A stretch of DNA of 10,896 nt from Variovorax sp. (GTDB taxonomy: Bacteria; Pseudomonadota; Gammaproteobacteria; Burkholderiales; Burkholderiaceae_C), in assembly GCA_028292145.1 (NCBI GenBank), contig JAQGMX010000222.1:1-10896 (forward strand). The letters run 5' to 3'. A program made the position numbers and the translations under genes. Shown in pieces: positions 1-5,940 of the stretch (the stretch's first letter is position 1; every line of letters begins with the position of its first letter). The notes beneath the pieces were generated by a model. That model did no database searches and was not told the DNA's origin. It saw only the letters and a program-made list of their open reading frames with translations.

Positions 1-28
1 GCTCGCTGGCTGCGTTCTTATTTTGAAA

Positions 29-104
29 TGGTGCCGCTTGTCGGAATCGAACTGACGACCTACCGCTTACAAGGCGGTTGCTCTACCAACTGAGCTAAAG
101 CGGC
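29..104 (-). tRNA. tRNA-Thr, anticodon TGT
   Basis: Read on the minus strand, this 76-nt stretch folds as a full cloverleaf. The acceptor stem is GCCGCTT with AAGCGGC, followed by an A discriminator and an encoded CCA. The D arm is GCTC/GAGC. The anticodon stem is ACCGC/GCGGT around the loop CTTGTAA, which gives anticodon TGT and so threonine (ACA codons, with wobble). The T loop is TTCGATT. The T stem, GTCAG against CCGAC, has one A-C mismatch next to the closing G-C pair. The gene starts 32 bp after the sspB stop codon on the same strand, so it may be transcribed by readthrough from sspB or from its own promoter just upstream. The window ends 28 bp downstream, too soon to judge a terminator or further tRNAs. 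Confidence 0.96.
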
Positions 105-114
105 ACGGGGGTGG

Positions 115-120
115 ATTCTA
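115..120 (-). promoter_or_regulatory. Possible -10 element for tRNA-Thr
   Basis: The minus strand carries TAGAAT here, a 5/6 match to TATAAT, ending 10 bp before the mature tRNA 5' end. This would place the start of transcription a few bases upstream of the tRNA. The bases after the -10 (CCACCCCCG) are GC-rich, as in discriminators of stringently controlled stable-RNA promoters. I cannot find a convincing -35 at 16-18 bp, so this is tentative. Confidence 0.35.
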
Positions 121-136
121 GCGGGAGCGCAGCTTG

Positions 137-760
137 CTACTTGACGCGCTTGAGCGACGGCTTGGCGCCACCGTTGGGCGACGGCGGACGTGGCGGCTCG
201 TCGGAGCCACCGCGACCGGTGCCGGTATCGGCGCCTGCATCTTTGGAATCGGAGGCGGAATCGGTACTCACCAGATGAAAGACCTTGCTGCCCTCGGCTT
301 CGGCTCCCCGCAATGCATCACGCAGCGGTGAACGATGAGATTCCTTGGCAAGCGCGAGGGCGGGGGACTCGGCGGCACCGGCCGCGGCATCCTGATCGTT
401 CTCCTCATCCGCATCGGCAATGCCGTCTTCGGCTTCCGTCGGGGGCGGGAAGGCCATGCCTTCTCCGTTTTCGCTGGCGTAGATGGCAACGACACGGCCG
501 ATCGGCACGATGATCTCGCGCGCAATGCCGCCGAAGCGGGCCTTGAACGCGATGAATTCGTTGTCCAGCTTGAGCGAACTGGTCGCGCCGAAACTGATGT
601 CCAACACGATTTCGCCATTCTTGACGAACTCGCGCGGCACCTGCACCGTGTGATCGACCTGCACTGCGACATAGGGCGTGAAGCCGTTGTCCGTGCACCA
701 TTCGTACAGCGCCCGGATGAGGTACGGGCGTGTGGAGGTGGGCTGTTGCGTGTCGGTCAT
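137..760 (-). CDS. sspB: ClpXP protease specificity-enhancing factor SspB
   Basis: SspB is a cytoplasmic adaptor that binds ssrA-tagged (trans-translation) products and hands them to the ClpXP protease. Residues 1-106 form the folded substrate-binding domain, with the conserved start RPYLIRALYEWC, then VPREFV, IVLDISF and the YASENGEGMAF end. Residues about 107-195 are a low-complexity, mostly acidic linker (A, D, E, G, S rich) that should be disordered. The last ten residues, GAKPSLKRVK, match the ClpX-binding tail of the family (E. coli SspB ends in a similar G-R-P-x-L-R-V-V-K tail). At 207 aa it is longer than E. coli SspB (165 aa), and the extra length is in the linker. The start has no clear Shine-Dalgarno. 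It lies 34 bp after sspA, its usual partner, so translation probably depends on the shared transcript. Confidence 0.95.
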   Translation of the reverse strand: MTDTQQPTSTRPYLIRALYEWCTDNGFTPYVAVQVDHTVQVPREFVKNGEIVLDISFGATSSLKLDNEFIAFKARFGGIAREIIVPIGRVVAIYASENGEGMAFPPPTEAEDGIADADEENDQDAAAGAAESPALALAKESHRSPLRDALRGAEAEGSKVFHLVSTDSASDSKDAGADTGTGRGGSDEPPRPPSPNGGAKPSLKRVK

Positions 761-794
761 AAGGTGCAGGCTGGCGAGAGAGCAGAAGGCTGGA

Positions 795-1406
795 TTATTT
801 GCGCATCACCTTTTCAGACGGGGTCAGCGCTTCGATATAGGCCGGACGCGAAAAGATGCGTTCGGCGTATTTCAGCAACGGAGCCGCATTCTTGCTGAGA
901 TCGATGCCGTAATAGTCGAGGCGCCAGAGCAGCGGCGCGATGGCGACATCGAGCATCGAAAAGTTGTCGCCCAGCATGTATTTATTCTTCAGGAACACCG
1001 GCGCGAGCTGCGTGAGGCGGTCGCGGATGTGCGCACGGGCTTTTTCGAGCGCCTTGTCGTTGCCTTTGGCCGTACGGTTTTCGAGCGCGGCCACGTGCAC
1101 GAACAGTTCCTTCTCGAAGTTGAGCAGGAACAGGCGGACGCGTGCGCGGTCGACCGGGTCGCCGGGCATGAGTTGCGGATGCGGGAAACGCTCGTCGATG
1201 TACTCGTTGATGATGTTCGACTCGTACAGGATCAGGTCGCGCTCGACCAGGATCGGCACCTGGCCGTACGGATTCATCACGCTGATGTCTTCGGGCTTGT
1301 TGTAGAGATCGACGTCACGAATCTCGAAGTCCATGCCTTTCTCGAACAACACGAAGCGGCAGCGGTGGGAAAAAGGGCAGGTCGTACCTGAATACAGAAC
1401 CATCAT
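795..1406 (-). CDS. sspA: Stringent starvation protein A (GST-fold RNA polymerase-associated protein)
   Basis: SspA has a glutathione S-transferase fold but acts as an RNA polymerase-associated regulator in starvation and acid stress. The thioredoxin-like N-terminal domain spans about residues 1-78 and ends in YIDERFPHPQLMP; the FPHPxLMP surface loop is the family hallmark, needed for function in E. coli SspA. The all-helical C-terminal domain follows and includes LDVAIAPLLWRLDYYGI (about 152-168). Residues 10-16 are CPFSHRC, so a Cys-Pro pair stands at the position used for catalysis in omega-type GSTs, which E. coli SspA lacks. The length of 203 aa fits the family (about 210). Two ATG codons stand in tandem (1406 and 1403); an AGGAG at 1416-1420 lies 9 bases before the first, so I chose 1406. 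Its partner sspB follows after 34 bp. Confidence 0.93.
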   Translation of the reverse strand: MMVLYSGTTCPFSHRCRFVLFEKGMDFEIRDVDLYNKPEDISVMNPYGQVPILVERDLILYESNIINEYIDERFPHPQLMPGDPVDRARVRLFLLNFEKELFVHVAALENRTAKGNDKALEKARAHIRDRLTQLAPVFLKNKYMLGDNFSMLDVAIAPLLWRLDYYGIDLSKNAAPLLKYAERIFSRPAYIEALTPSEKVMRK

Positions 1407-1415
1407 GGCGAGAGA

Positions 1416-1420
1416 CTCCT
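1416..1420 (-). promoter_or_regulatory. Ribosome binding site of sspA
   Basis: The minus strand reads AGGAG here, 9 bases from the first of two tandem ATG codons, which favours the upstream one. It is notable because it follows directly on the U-rich tail of the terminator hairpin at 1421-1459, with no spacer. Confidence 0.7.
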
Positions 1421-1459
1421 AAAAATCAAAAAGAGTGGGATGCGAAAGCAACCCACTCT
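1421..1459 (-). terminator. Intrinsic terminator between petC and sspA
   Basis: On the minus strand, AGAGTGGG (1459-1452) pairs perfectly with CCCACTCT (1439-1432). Inside, three more pairs (TGC/GCA) follow a single T-T mismatch and close a 4-base loop. The hairpin runs straight into TTTTGATTTTT. This is a textbook Rho-independent terminator for the petABC transcript, 41 bp after the petC stop. Since sspA starts only 15 bp beyond it on the same strand, it separates petABC from sspAB or limits readthrough between them. Confidence 0.88.
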
Positions 1460-1463
1460 GAGG

Positions 1464-1490
1464 GACCGGCCGCTTCACGCGATACCGGTC
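1464..1490 (-). other. Second hairpin after petC
   Basis: GACCGG at 1464-1469 and CCGGTC at 1485-1490 form a perfect 6-bp inverted repeat around a 15-base loop, between the petC stop and the terminator. It has no T tract of its own. It could stabilise the 3' end of the petABC mRNA or be chance in GC-rich DNA. Confidence 0.35.
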
Positions 1491-1499
1491 GATAAGCGA

Positions 1500-2267
1500 C
1501 TACTTGACGTCTTTCCAGTAGGAAGCATTGAGCCGCCAGACGAAGACCAGCGCCATGACCAGGAACAGAAGCACCCAGACGCCGACGCGAACGCGCGTGT
1601 TTTGCGCCGGTTCGGCCATCCACTGCAGGTAGTTGACGAGATCGCCGACCGACTGATCGAACTGAAGGGGCGTCATTTTGCCAGGGCTGACCTGCTCCCA
1701 CCCCTTGAACACGTCGACCTCGTGGCCGTGCTGCTCCATTTTCGCGTAGACCGGACGGCGCTCGCCCTGCAGTTCCCAGAGCACGTTCGGCATGCCGACA
1801 CTCGGGAAAGCCTGGTTGTTCCAGCCGGTCGCCTTGGTGTCGTCGCGGTAATAGGTACGCAGGTAGGTGTACAGGTAGTCGGCACCCGTGCCGCCGTGAC
1901 CCGAACGCGAACGCGCGACCAGCGTGAGGTCGGGCGGGTTCGCGCCGAACCAGTCCTTGGCCTGCTTCGGATCGATATTGGCCTTCATCGTGTCGCCGAC
2001 CCTGTCGGTCGTGAACAGAAGGTTTTCCTTGATCTGCTGCTCGGAGATGCCGATGTCCTGCAGCCGGTTGTAGCGCATGAACGCGGCCGAATGGCAGCTC
2101 AGGCAATAGTTGACGAACAGCTTCGCGCCGTTCTGCAGCGACGCCAGGTCGTTGGTCTTGTTCGGCGCCTTGTCCCAGGCTATGCCGCCTTCAGCCGCAT
2201 TCGAGACAGAGGCGGTGCCCGCGACGATGCCGAGTGCAGCGATCAGCGTGAGGAGGAGTTTCTTCAT
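1500..2267 (-). CDS. petC: Cytochrome c1 of the bc1 complex
   Basis: This is the membrane-anchored c-type cytochrome that takes electrons from the Rieske protein and passes them to soluble cytochrome c or a terminal oxidase. Residues 1-24 are a Sec signal peptide (MKKLLLTLIAALGIVAG..., likely cut after SNA at 24), which takes the haem domain to the periplasm. The haem-binding motif is C55-L-S-C58-H59, followed by SAAFMRYNRL. Met159 in VGMPNVLWELQGE is the expected sixth haem ligand. A single C-terminal membrane helix lies at about 226-246, with a short charged tail ending WKDVK. At 255 aa it has the size of the compact proteobacterial form. A GGAG lies 9 bases before the ATG. It follows petB by 16 bp and is the last gene of petABC, ending 41 bp before the terminator. 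Confidence 0.96.
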   Translation of the reverse strand: MKKLLLTLIAALGIVAGTASVSNAAEGGIAWDKAPNKTNDLASLQNGAKLFVNYCLSCHSAAFMRYNRLQDIGISEQQIKENLLFTTDRVGDTMKANIDPKQAKDWFGANPPDLTLVARSRSGHGGTGADYLYTYLRTYYRDDTKATGWNNQAFPSVGMPNVLWELQGERRPVYAKMEQHGHEVDVFKGWEQVSPGKMTPLQFDQSVGDLVNYLQWMAEPAQNTRVRVGVWVLLFLVMALVFVWRLNASYWKDVK

Positions 2268-2283
2268 TCTTGTGTGCTCCAGC

Positions 2284-3684
2284 TCAATGCGCGGCGAAGG
2301 TCACGCGGTCCGGCACCGGCTTGAAGTTGCCGAGGCGGCTCCACCAAGGCATCAGCAGGAAAAATCCGAAGTAGAACAACGTTCCGATCTGCGACACGCG
2401 CTCGCCAATCGGCGACGGCGGCTGCACGCCGAGGTAACCCAGGATGACGAAGTTGATGACGAACACACCGTAGAGATACTTGTTCCAGCTTGGGCGATAG
2501 CGGATCGAACGAACCGGGCTGTGGTCGAGCCACGGCAGGAAGAACAGGATGATCACCGCGCCGCCCATGACGACCACGCCCCAGAACTTCGCATCGATCG
2601 ACAGCATCAGCGCGATCGCTCCGACGGCCGCGATCACGATCGCGCCCTTGAAGATCACCGCCAGGCGCGATTTCCAGACGCCGTAGACCGCGGCAAGCAC
2701 CACGCAGGCGATCAGTGCATACATCATCTCGCTGGTGATGGCGCGCAGCATCGAATAGAACGGCGTGAAGTACCAGACCGGGGCGATGTGGTTCGGCGTC
2801 TTGAGCGAATCGGCCGGGATGAAATTGTTGTACTCGAGGAAGTAGCCGCCCATTTCCGGCGCGAAGAAGATCACGGCCGAGAAGATCGTCAGGAAGGTCA
2901 CGACACCCAGGATGTCGTGCACCGTGTAGTACGGATGCGAAGGAATGCCGTCCACCGGATGACCGTCGGGGCCGCGGTTGGCCTTGATCTCGATGCCGTC
3001 CGGATTGTTGGAGCCGACTTCATGCAGCGCAATCAGGTGAGCGACCACGAGGCCCAGCAACACCAGCGGCACTGCGATCACGTGGAAGCTGAAGAAACGG
3101 TTGAGCGTGGCGTCACTGACCACGTAGTCGCCGCGGATCAGCAGCGCCAGGTCGGGGCCGATGAACGGGATCGCCGCGAACAGGTTCACGATCACCTGGG
3201 CGCCCCAGTAGCTCATCTGGCCCCATGGCAGCAGGTAGCCCATGAAGGCTTCGGCCATCAGGCACAGGAAGATCGCGCAGCCGAAGACCCAGATCAGTTC
3301 GCGCGGCTTGCGGTAGCTGCCGTAGATCAGGCCCCGGAACATGTGCAGGTACACGACGACGAAGAATGCCGAAGCGCCTGTCGAGTGCATGTAGCGGATC
3401 AGCCAGCCCCACGGCACGTCGCGCATGATGTATTCGACCGAGGCAAATGCCTGGGTCGCATCCGGCTTGTAGTGCATCACAAGGAAAATACCGGTCACGA
3501 TCTGGATGACCAGGACCAGCATCGCCAGCGAACCGAAGATGTACCAGAAGTTGAAATTCTTCGGCGCGTAGTAATTGCCCCACTGCTCGTTCCAGAGCTT
3601 GCTGAGCGGGAACCGGTTGTCGACCCAGTTCAGCAGTCGCTCGCCGGCGGGCGCATTCGGGGAAACTTCGTGGAAATCAGCCAT
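2284..3684 (-). CDS. petB: Cytochrome b of the bc1 complex
   Basis: This integral membrane subunit holds haems bL and bH and both quinone sites. Residues about 30-230 are the haem-carrying core. The expected histidine ligands are H100 and H114 in helix B and H201 and H216 in helix D. The first pair has 13 residues between ligands and the second has 14. The Qo-site motif is PVWY (302-305) in place of the PEWY found in mitochondria and alphaproteobacteria. Hydrophobic segments at about 327-337, 343-362, 367-384, 404-420 and 434-448 make up the C-terminal half, in one 466-aa chain as in bc1, not split as in b6f. The SD (GAGGGGA) overlaps the petA stop codon, and the gap to petA is 13 bp, so the two are probably translationally coupled. 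petC follows. Confidence 0.97.
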   Translation of the reverse strand: MADFHEVSPNAPAGERLLNWVDNRFPLSKLWNEQWGNYYAPKNFNFWYIFGSLAMLVLVIQIVTGIFLVMHYKPDATQAFASVEYIMRDVPWGWLIRYMHSTGASAFFVVVYLHMFRGLIYGSYRKPRELIWVFGCAIFLCLMAEAFMGYLLPWGQMSYWGAQVIVNLFAAIPFIGPDLALLIRGDYVVSDATLNRFFSFHVIAVPLVLLGLVVAHLIALHEVGSNNPDGIEIKANRGPDGHPVDGIPSHPYYTVHDILGVVTFLTIFSAVIFFAPEMGGYFLEYNNFIPADSLKTPNHIAPVWYFTPFYSMLRAITSEMMYALIACVVLAAVYGVWKSRLAVIFKGAIVIAAVGAIALMLSIDAKFWGVVVMGGAVIILFFLPWLDHSPVRSIRYRPSWNKYLYGVFVINFVILGYLGVQPPSPIGERVSQIGTLFYFGFFLLMPWWSRLGNFKPVPDRVTFAAH

Positions 3685-3697
3685 GTCGTATGTCCCC

Positions 3698-4312
3698 TCA
3701 GGCCTTCTTGTCGTCGCCGATGAGCAGTCGCGTATCGGTGAGATACATGTGCGGCGGCACCGGCAGATTGTCGGGTGCCGGCTTGTTCTTGAAGACGCGG
3801 CCGGCCAGGTCGAAGGTCGAACCGTGGCATGGGCAGAGGAAGCCGCCTTCCCAGTTGTCGGGCAGCGACGGTTGCGGACCGGCCTGCAGCTTGTCGGTCG
3901 GCGAGCAACCCAGGTGCGTGCAGATGCCGACGACCACCAGCACCTCTGGCTTGATGGAGCGACCCGTGTTCATCGCGTACTCGGGCGTGAACTCGGCGGG
4001 ATTGCGTTTCGATTCGGGATCGGCCAGCTGGCCGTCGAGCTTCGGCAGCTCGGCCACCTGGGCCGGCGTGCGCTTGAGGATCCAGACCGGCTTGCCGCGC
4101 CATTCGACGGTGATCTTCTCGCCGACCTGCATGCCGCCGATGTCGACCTCGACCGGGGCGCCTGCGGCTTTCGCTTTCTCGGACGGCTGAAAAGTGCTGA
4201 CGAAGGGGATCGCTACTGCTGCGCCACCCACAGCGCCTGCACAGCCGGAGGCAATCAACCACGTTCGCTTGCTCTTGTCGATCCGTGGGGCTCCGACGGG
4301 GATGTCACTCAT
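3698..4312 (-). CDS. petA: Rieske iron-sulfur subunit of the bc1 complex
   Basis: This is the [2Fe-2S] subunit that takes the first electron from quinol at the Qo site and passes it to cytochrome c1. Cluster ligands are visible in CTHLGCS (C131, H133) and CPCHGS (C160, H163), with C136 and C162 as the likely disulfide. The N-terminal anchor lies at about 18-40 and is an uncleaved Tat-type signal ([17 protein letters not shown]). The usual twin arginine reads Lys15-Arg16 here. The 204-aa start at 4312 is preceded by GAGGA five bases upstream. An in-frame upstream ATG at 4384 would add 24 residues, but it lies inside the likely promoter and has no SD, so I rejected it. petA is first of petABC and divergent from mscL. 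Confidence 0.95.
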   Translation of the reverse strand: MSDIPVGAPRIDKSKRTWLIASGCAGAVGGAAVAIPFVSTFQPSEKAKAAGAPVEVDIGGMQVGEKITVEWRGKPVWILKRTPAQVAELPKLDGQLADPESKRNPAEFTPEYAMNTGRSIKPEVLVVVGICTHLGCSPTDKLQAGPQPSLPDNWEGGFLCPCHGSTFDLAGRVFKNKPAPDNLPVPPHMYLTDTRLLIGDDKKA

Positions 4313-4354
4313 GGGGGTCCTCAATCTTGTCGCTGGGATCTGGTTTAACGCGCG

Positions 4355-4384
4355 ATTGTAGCGGAGCGATACAAGTGGATTCAA
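4355..4384 (-). promoter_or_regulatory. Sigma-70-type promoter of petABC
   Basis: On the minus strand a -35 TTGAAT (4384-4379) and a -10 TACAAT (4360-4355) are separated by 18 bp. They match the consensus at 4/6 and 5/6. Transcription would start near 4347, giving a leader of about 35 bases before the petA SD. The placement also explains why the longer petA reading frame starting at 4384 is unlikely. Confidence 0.6.
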
Positions 4385-4434
4385 CGCGCCCCGGACGGCG
4401 CAAATCGCCTGCCGTACCGTATCCGATGCACTCC

Positions 4435-4440
4435 TATACT
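4435..4440 (+). promoter_or_regulatory. Possible -10 element of mscL
   Basis: TATACT (5/6 match to TATAAT) lies 33 bp before the mscL ATG. A weak -35-like stretch is present upstream (CTGCCG at 4409-4414), but the 20-bp spacing is too long, so only the -10 is supported. The mscL SD GGAGAGAGG is at 4457-4465, 8 bases before the start. Confidence 0.4.
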
Positions 4441-4473
4441 GCCGACTTTCAACCCTGGAGAGAGGTCCCCGCC

Positions 4474-4902
4474 ATGAGCGTCCTGAAAGAATTTCGCGAG
4501 TTCGCGATCAAAGGCAACGTCATCGACCTGGCCGTCGGCGTGATCATCGGCGCCGCGTTCGGCAAGATCGTCGACTCGCTTGTCGGCGACGTGATCATGC
4601 CGGTGGCAAGCCTTGTCTTCGGCAAGCTCGATTTCTCCAACCTGTTCTTTGTGCTCGGCACGGTGCCGCCGGGCGTGGCGAACAACGTCGCCGACATCAA
4701 GAAAGCCGGCATCCCGGTGCTCGCGTATGGCAACTTCATCACCATCGCGGTCAACTTCCTGATCCTGGCTTTCATCATCTTCATCATGGTCAAGCAGGTG
4801 AACCGACTGAGGAAGAAAGAAGAAGCCGCACCGGCCGTGGCTGCGCCGCCGGAAGACATCGCTCTGCTGCGCGAGATCCGCGACAGTCTCAAGCGCCCCT
4901 GA
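4474..4902 (+). CDS. mscL: Large-conductance mechanosensitive channel MscL
   Basis: MscL is the homopentameric inner-membrane pore that opens under extreme membrane tension and saves cells from lysis on sudden osmotic downshift. The N-terminal amphipathic helix ([20 protein letters not shown]) leads into TM1 at about 16-44, with the glycine-rich pore-lining stretch [13 protein letters not shown]. The periplasmic loop runs over about 45-84. TM2 is at about 85-107 ([19 protein letters not shown]). A basic cluster, RLRKKEE, follows, and a C-terminal helix ([13 protein letters not shown]) forms the cytoplasmic bundle. At 142 aa it has the standard length. The reading frame stays open upstream, but the chosen ATG has a strong SD and matches the family start. 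It is a single-gene unit, divergent from petA, and its stop codon touches that of convergent pdxA. Confidence 0.97.
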   Translation: MSVLKEFREFAIKGNVIDLAVGVIIGAAFGKIVDSLVGDVIMPVASLVFGKLDFSNLFFVLGTVPPGVANNVADIKKAGIPVLAYGNFITIAVNFLILAFIIFIMVKQVNRLRKKEEAAPAVAAPPEDIALLREIRDSLKRP

Positions 4903-4928
4903 TCAGGCCGCGGGCACCAGCGCCCGCG
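4898..4928. other. Palindrome and GC hairpin at the mscL/pdxA junction
   Basis: CCTGATCAGG (4898-4907) is a perfect palindrome that contains both stop codons, TGA of mscL (4900-4902) and TGA of pdxA (4905-4903 on the minus strand). Next to it, CGCGGGC (4909-4915) pairs with GCCCGCG (4922-4928) around a 6-base loop, inside the pdxA 3' end. mscL transcripts would run through this GC-rich hairpin; it lacks a T tract on either strand, so I do not call it a terminator. Confidence 0.45.
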
Positions 4929-5937
4929 CCATGCGGATCGCCTCGATCAGGCTGGCGGGATCGGCCTTTCCGGTGCCGGCAATGTCGAATGCCGTGCCGT
5001 GGTCGGGGCTCGTGCGCACCAGCGGCAGCCCGAGCGTCACGTTGACGCCCTTGTCGACGCCCAGATACTTGACCGGAATCAGGCCCTGGTCGTGGTACAT
5101 CGCGATCACGACGTCGAATTCGCCCGGTTTGGCTGAAGTCGCTCGTGCACGCATGAACACGGTGTCGGGCGCATAAGGTCCGCGCGCATCGATTCCTTCC
5201 CGCTGCGCTGCAGCGATCGCCGGCGCGATGATGTCGCGCTCCTCGGTCCCGAACAGCCCGCCCTCCCCCGCGTGCGGGTTCAGTCCTGCGACGCCGATCC
5301 GCGGCGGCCTGCCGAGCGCCGTACCCAGCGCGCGGTGCGCAATGCGGATGGTATCGAGCACGCCCTGTGGATGCACGGCGGCTATCGCATCTCGCAACGA
5401 CATGTGAATGCTCACCAGCACGGTACGCAACTCGTCGTTGGCCAGCATCATGCGCACCGGAACCTCGGCGATACGCAATTTCAGCCAGGCAGCGGCTTCG
5501 GCCTGCAACAGCTCGGTATGCCCAGGAAACCGATAGCCGGCCGCCGAGAGCGCTTCCTTGTGCAGTGGCGCCGTGACCAGGGCTGAAATCTCGCCCGCCA
5601 GCGCCGCCCTCGCCGCCCACTCCACGCAGCCACCGGCCGCACGTCCTGCCGCAGCGCTGACCCGACCGATCGCCACATCCTGCGGCGCCTCGATGACCTG
5701 CAGCACCGGAACGCAGTCCGGCGGCACAAACTGCATGTCGTCGACCGCTTGCAGCACGACGACCGGCATGGCGAGTTTTCCAGGTGCGGCCAACATCCGG
5801 TTGGCGCGCCGCATCGTTTCGACATCGCCGGCAACGAAACAGCCGCGCGAGATGTCGGGCGCGTCCCGGAACGTCTTGATGACGATTTCCGGGCCGATGC
5901 CGGCCGGATCCCCCATCGTGATCGCTATCGGCTTCAT
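4903..5937 (-). CDS. pdxA: 4-hydroxythreonine-4-phosphate dehydrogenase family (PdxA or PdxA2-like)
   Basis: PdxA oxidises 4-phosphohydroxy-L-threonine with NAD in the DXP-dependent pathway to pyridoxal phosphate. The N terminus MKPIAITMGDPAGIGPEI is the family signature. Substrate and metal contacts are visible: PGHTELL (138-144), the metal histidines H178 (SIHMSLRD), H222 (NPHAGEGGLFGTEE) and H282 (MYHDQG), and the C-terminal RTSPDHGTAFDIAGTGKAD. The length of 344 aa is slightly above that of E. coli PdxA (329). The TMGDPAGIGPE and GTAFDIA wording is also common in the PdxA2 branch, some members of which oxidise 4-phosphorylated erythronate or threonate in sugar-acid breakdown, so the exact substrate is open. 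It starts 3 bp after the nif3 stop with no clear SD, which implies translational coupling, and is the last gene of the MFS-nif3-pdxA run. Confidence 0.9.
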   Translation of the reverse strand: MKPIAITMGDPAGIGPEIVIKTFRDAPDISRGCFVAGDVETMRRANRMLAAPGKLAMPVVVLQAVDDMQFVPPDCVPVLQVIEAPQDVAIGRVSAAAGRAAGGCVEWAARAALAGEISALVTAPLHKEALSAAGYRFPGHTELLQAEAAAWLKLRIAEVPVRMMLANDELRTVLVSIHMSLRDAIAAVHPQGVLDTIRIAHRALGTALGRPPRIGVAGLNPHAGEGGLFGTEERDIIAPAIAAAQREGIDARGPYAPDTVFMRARATSAKPGEFDVVIAMYHDQGLIPVKYLGVDKGVNVTLGLPLVRTSPDHGTAFDIAGTGKADPASLIEAIRMARALVPAA

Positions 5938-5940
5938 GGA

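Noticed and set aside
1..104. tRNA-Thr as an attachment site of an integrated element
   Set aside because: No integrase gene or duplicated tRNA 3' end is seen in the window, and the flanking genes are core genes.
137..150. Near-identical ends of sspB and petC (both read CTACTTGACG at their plus-strand left edge)
   Set aside because: Both proteins end in Val-Lys-stop using the same codons. A ten-base match at two stop codons is explained by this and does not suggest a repeat element.
678..1391. A 237-codon plus-strand open frame across sspA
   Set aside because: It is antisense to sspA, has no family likeness, and has the composition of a frame shadow.
2110..3723. A 537-codon open frame on the plus strand across petB
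   Set aside because: It is antisense to a certain cytochrome b gene. Its translation is rich in R, H, D, E and Q with no recognisable domain, as expected for the complement of GC-rich coding DNA.
4313..4384. Longer petA starting at 4384
   Set aside because: The extra 24 codons overlap the -10 and -35 elements of petA, are not preceded by an SD, and do not look like a Tat leader, whereas the ATG at 4312 has GAGGA five bases upstream.
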